DNA from: Paractinoplanes durhamensis
GTDB lineage: Bacteria > Actinomycetota > Actinomycetes > Mycobacteriales > Micromonosporaceae
Length of the DNA stretch: 64,000 nt
Assembly: GCF_016862175.1 (NCBI RefSeq)
Contig: NZ_BOML01000019.1
Coordinates: 310,001 to 374,000, forward strand
Reading direction: 5' to 3'
A program made the translations under genes and the position numbers. Below the pieces are notes generated by a model that saw nothing but the letters and a program-made list of their open reading frames with translations, made no database searches and had not been told where the DNA came from. Positions 61,800-64,000 of this stretch are shown piece after piece (position 1 is the stretch's first letter; every line of letters starts with the position of its first letter).

Positions 61800-63155
61800 A
61801 TGTCGCGTGCGCACATCCGATCCACCATCGCCGCTTCACTCGTGCTGGCCCTGGCCGGTTGCGCGGGCTGGGGTGGCGGGCCGGGTGGCGGTGGCCCGGA
61901 CACCATCAACGTCCTGATGGTCAACAACCCGCAGATGATCGACCTGCAGCGACTCACCGAGGCCAACTTCACCAAGGCCACCGGCATCCACGTCAACTTC
62001 ACCGTGCTCCCGGAGAACGACGTCCGCGACAAGATCAGCCAGGAATTCTCCAGCCAGGCCGGTCAGTACGACGTCGCGTCGCTCAGCAACTTCGAGATCC
62101 CGATCTACGCGAAGTCGAAGTGGATCGCGCCGCTCGACGACTACACCAAGGCCGACACCCAGTTCGACCAGGCCGACATCCTGCCGCCGATGACCCAGTC
62201 GCTGACCGCCGACGACGGCAAGCTCTACGGCGAGCCCTTCTACGGCGAGTCGTCGTTCCTGATGTACCGCAAGGACATCCTGGACGCCAACGGCATCACC
62301 ATGCCGGCCAACCCGACCTGGCAGCAGGTCGCCGACATCGCCGCCCAGGTCGACGGCAAGCAACCCGGCATGCGCGGCATCTGCCTGCGCGGCCAGCCCG
62401 GCTGGGGCCAGATCTTCGCCCCGCTCACCACCGTGGTCAACACGTTCGGCGGCACCTGGTTCGAGAAGGACTGGACCCCCAAGGTCAACAGCCCCGAGTT
62501 CACCGCCGCCACCAAGTTCTACGTCGACCTCGTCCAGAAGCACGGCGAGAACGGCGCCCCCCAGGCCGGCTTCACCGAATGCCTGAACAACACCATCCAG
62601 GGCAACACCGCGATGTGGTACGACGCCACCAGCGCCGCCGGATCACTCGAAGCCGACGATTCCCCGGTCAAGGGCAAGATGGGGTACGCCGCCGCACCGG
62701 TCGACAAGACCAGGAGTGCCGGCTGGCTGTACGCGTGGTCGTGGAGCATCCAGCAGGCCAGCAGCAAGAAGGACAACGCCTGGAAGTTCATCTCCTGGGC
62801 GTCCTCCAAGCAGTACGAGGAACTGGTCGGCCAGCAGGTCGGCTGGTCCAGCGTGCCGGCCGGCAAGCGCGCCTCCACCTACCAGAACCAGGAGTACCTG
62901 GCGGTCGCGAAGGCGTTCGCCGAGCCCACCGAGGCCGCCATCTCCAGCGCCGACCCGCGCAACCCCGGCGTGCAGCCGAGGCCCGCGATCGGCATCCAGT
63001 TCATCGACATCCCCGAGTTCACCGACCTGGGCACCCAGGTGTCGCAGTACGTCAGCTCCGCCATCGCCGGGCAGATGAGCGTCGACGAAGCCCTCGACCG
63101 GGGCCAGCGCCTCGCCGAGGACGTCGCCGAGCGCTACCAGTCCCGGCAAGAGTGA
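61800..63155 (+). CDS. Sugar/polyol ABC transporter solute-binding lipoprotein
   Basis: A 451-residue lipoprotein with lipobox LALAGC, then an extracellular solute-binding domain of the family 1 type (INVLMVNNPQMIDLQRLTEANF opening, FYGESSFLMYRKDILDANGI, TAMWYDATSAAGSL). The pattern matches polyol and oligosaccharide importers such as sorbitol/mannitol SmoE-type proteins. ATG start after GAGGAGG. The first permease gene follows 11 bases later. The substrate is inferred from family resemblance only. Confidence 0.92.
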   Translation: MSRAHIRSTIAASLVLALAGCAGWGGGPGGGGPDTINVLMVNNPQMIDLQRLTEANFTKATGIHVNFTVLPENDVRDKISQEFSSQAGQYDVASLSNFEIPIYAKSKWIAPLDDYTKADTQFDQADILPPMTQSLTADDGKLYGEPFYGESSFLMYRKDILDANGITMPANPTWQQVADIAAQVDGKQPGMRGICLRGQPGWGQIFAPLTTVVNTFGGTWFEKDWTPKVNSPEFTAATKFYVDLVQKHGENGAPQAGFTECLNNTIQGNTAMWYDATSAAGSLEADDSPVKGKMGYAAAPVDKTRSAGWLYAWSWSIQQASSKKDNAWKFISWASSKQYEELVGQQVGWSSVPAGKRASTYQNQEYLAVAKAFAEPTEAAISSADPRNPGVQPRPAIGIQFIDIPEFTDLGTQVSQYVSSAIAGQMSVDEALDRGQRLAEDVAERYQSRQE

Positions 63156-63166
63156 GGAGGCCGTAG

Positions 63167-64000
63167 ATGACGTCCGTCGCCGAGAAGTCACGCGTCGGCA
63201 CCGCCGGGACGCCACCACCCGGAACCGCCCGCCGCGCCTCCGCCTGGGTGCGCCGCGCGCCGCTGCTGCCCGCCCTGATCTTCATGATCATCGTGACCCA
63301 GCTGCCGTTCGTGGCCACCCTGGTCATCTCGTTCATGGACTGGAACGCCTACTACCCCGATGAGCGTGGCTTCGCCGGGTTCGACAACTTCGTGCGGGTC
63401 TTCACCGACGTCAACATGCGCGACGCGGTCTGGACGACGATCCTGCTCACCGCCGGCGTCGTACTCATCAGTCTGTTGCTGGGTCTGGGCATTGCTCTTC
63501 TGCTCGACCGTAAGTTCCGGGGCCGCGGCGCGGTGCGCACCATGATGATCGCGCCGTTCCTGGTGGTGCCGGTGGCCGCCGCCCTGATCTGGAAGCACGC
63601 GCTCTACAACCCGGAGTACGGCCTGTTCAACGGCGCGCTCACCTGGTTCTGGGGCCTCTTCGGCTCGGACAACCCGCCGCAACCGGACTGGATCAGCAAC
63701 ATGCCGCTGTGGGCGGTCATCTTCTCGCTGGTCTGGCAGTGGACCCCGTTCATGATGCTGATCCTGCTCGCCGGGCTGCAGGGGCGGCCGCTCGACGTGA
63801 TCGAGGCGGCCCGCATCGACGGCGCCAACTCCTGGCAGATCTTCCGCAGCATGACGCTGCCGCACCTGCGGCAATACCTCGAGCTGGGGGCTCTGCTGGG
63901 CTCGATCTACATCGTGCAGAACTTCGACGCGGTCTTCACCATCACGTCCGGTGGCCTCGGCACCGCCAACCTGCCGTACACGATCTACCAGATCTTCTAC
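63167..64000 (+). CDS. Sugar ABC transporter permease (MalF type), 3' end outside window
   Basis: A frame open to the window edge: at least 278 residues. After a cytoplasmic N-terminus (about 30 residues) come transmembrane helices and the EAA-loop motif EAARIDGANSWQIFRSMTLPHL, the ATPase contact. ATG 63167 is preceded by GAGGAGG. It belongs with the binding protein just upstream; a second MalG-type permease and possibly an ATPase or a downstream metabolic gene are expected beyond 64000. Confidence 0.93.
   Translation, partial: MTSVAEKSRVGTAGTPPPGTARRASAWVRRAPLLPALIFMIIVTQLPFVATLVISFMDWNAYYPDERGFAGFDNFVRVFTDVNMRDAVWTTILLTAGVVLISLLLGLGIALLLDRKFRGRGAVRTMMIAPFLVVPVAAALIWKHALYNPEYGLFNGALTWFWGLFGSDNPPQPDWISNMPLWAVIFSLVWQWTPFMMLILLAGLQGRPLDVIEAARIDGANSWQIFRSMTLPHLRQYLELGALLGSIYIVQNFDAVFTITSGGLGTANLPYTIYQIFY

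Noticed and set aside
60545..62032. 495-residue form of the YcnI-like protein
   Set aside because: It would cover the S4 gene and the solute-binding protein start on the opposite strand; the signal peptide begins at 61360.

Overview
The window is about 64 kb of very GC-rich, tightly packed actinobacterial DNA. GTG and TTG starts, GTGA/ATGA stop-start overlaps, NarL-type two-component systems, a SigE-family ECF sigma factor and mycelial-type wall enzymes all fit the Micromonosporaceae. An Actinoplanes-like organism is my inference; there is no rRNA or marker gene to prove it. I saw no tRNA, rRNA, CRISPR array, transposase or phage gene.

Region 1 (1-19 kb) is dominated by envelope and glycan functions. 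A GH18-like lipoprotein sits beside a NodB-deacetylase/GT2-synthase fusion. A NarL-type kinase/regulator pair lies beside a LolD/FtsX-type ABC transporter. A secreted PGRP amidase follows. A minus-strand, translationally coupled operon (17.4 to 11.3 kb) then encodes a repetitive proline-rich membrane protein, a large multi-pass membrane protein, a two-TM protein and a GH39-like glycosidase. A GT2 transferase just upstream shares a bipartite promoter-region motif with this operon.

Region 2 (19-28.3 kb) is one seven-gene chemosensory operon: cheW, cheR-TPR, cheW, mcp, cheA-REC, cheB, and a REC-REC-REC-histidine kinase. Content and order resemble the Wsp / alternative-cellular-function class, with a hybrid kinase in place of the WspR diguanylate cyclase. 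There is no stand-alone CheY, CheC, CheD or CheZ.

Region 3 (28.4-37.7 kb) holds a MacA/MacB-like efflux operon, an L,D-transpeptidase, a CAP-domain protein, an acyltransferase-3 protein, an RhtA-like exporter and a membrane diguanylate cyclase. Region 4 (37.7-44.1 kb) is a single gene for a 2152-residue, mostly disordered protein ending in a TPR-like domain.

Region 5 (44.9-54.6 kb) carries a small membrane protein, pirin, a PPOX-fold flavoenzyme, DUF2252, a DUF1800/DUF1501 pair, a ROK sugar kinase, a secreted metzincin-type protease and a STAS protein. Region 6 (54.8-57.7 kb) is a peroxiredoxin followed by a coupled sigma factor / three-repeat membrane protein / amidoligase operon. Region 7 (57.8-64 kb) holds zwf, a DHH phosphoesterase, a YcnI-like protein, an S4 protein and the start of a sugar ABC transporter cut by the window end.

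The main non-genic discovery is a ~97-bp palindromic repeat present twice in inverted orientation (4162-4258 and 54223-54318), about 90% identical. Its termini supply stop codons to adjacent genes and, in one copy, the start region of a response regulator. Other points worth pursuing are a candidate small gene needing a +1 frameshift (17.2-17.4 kb), the shared bipartite motif, and the sigma/repeat/amidoligase operon.
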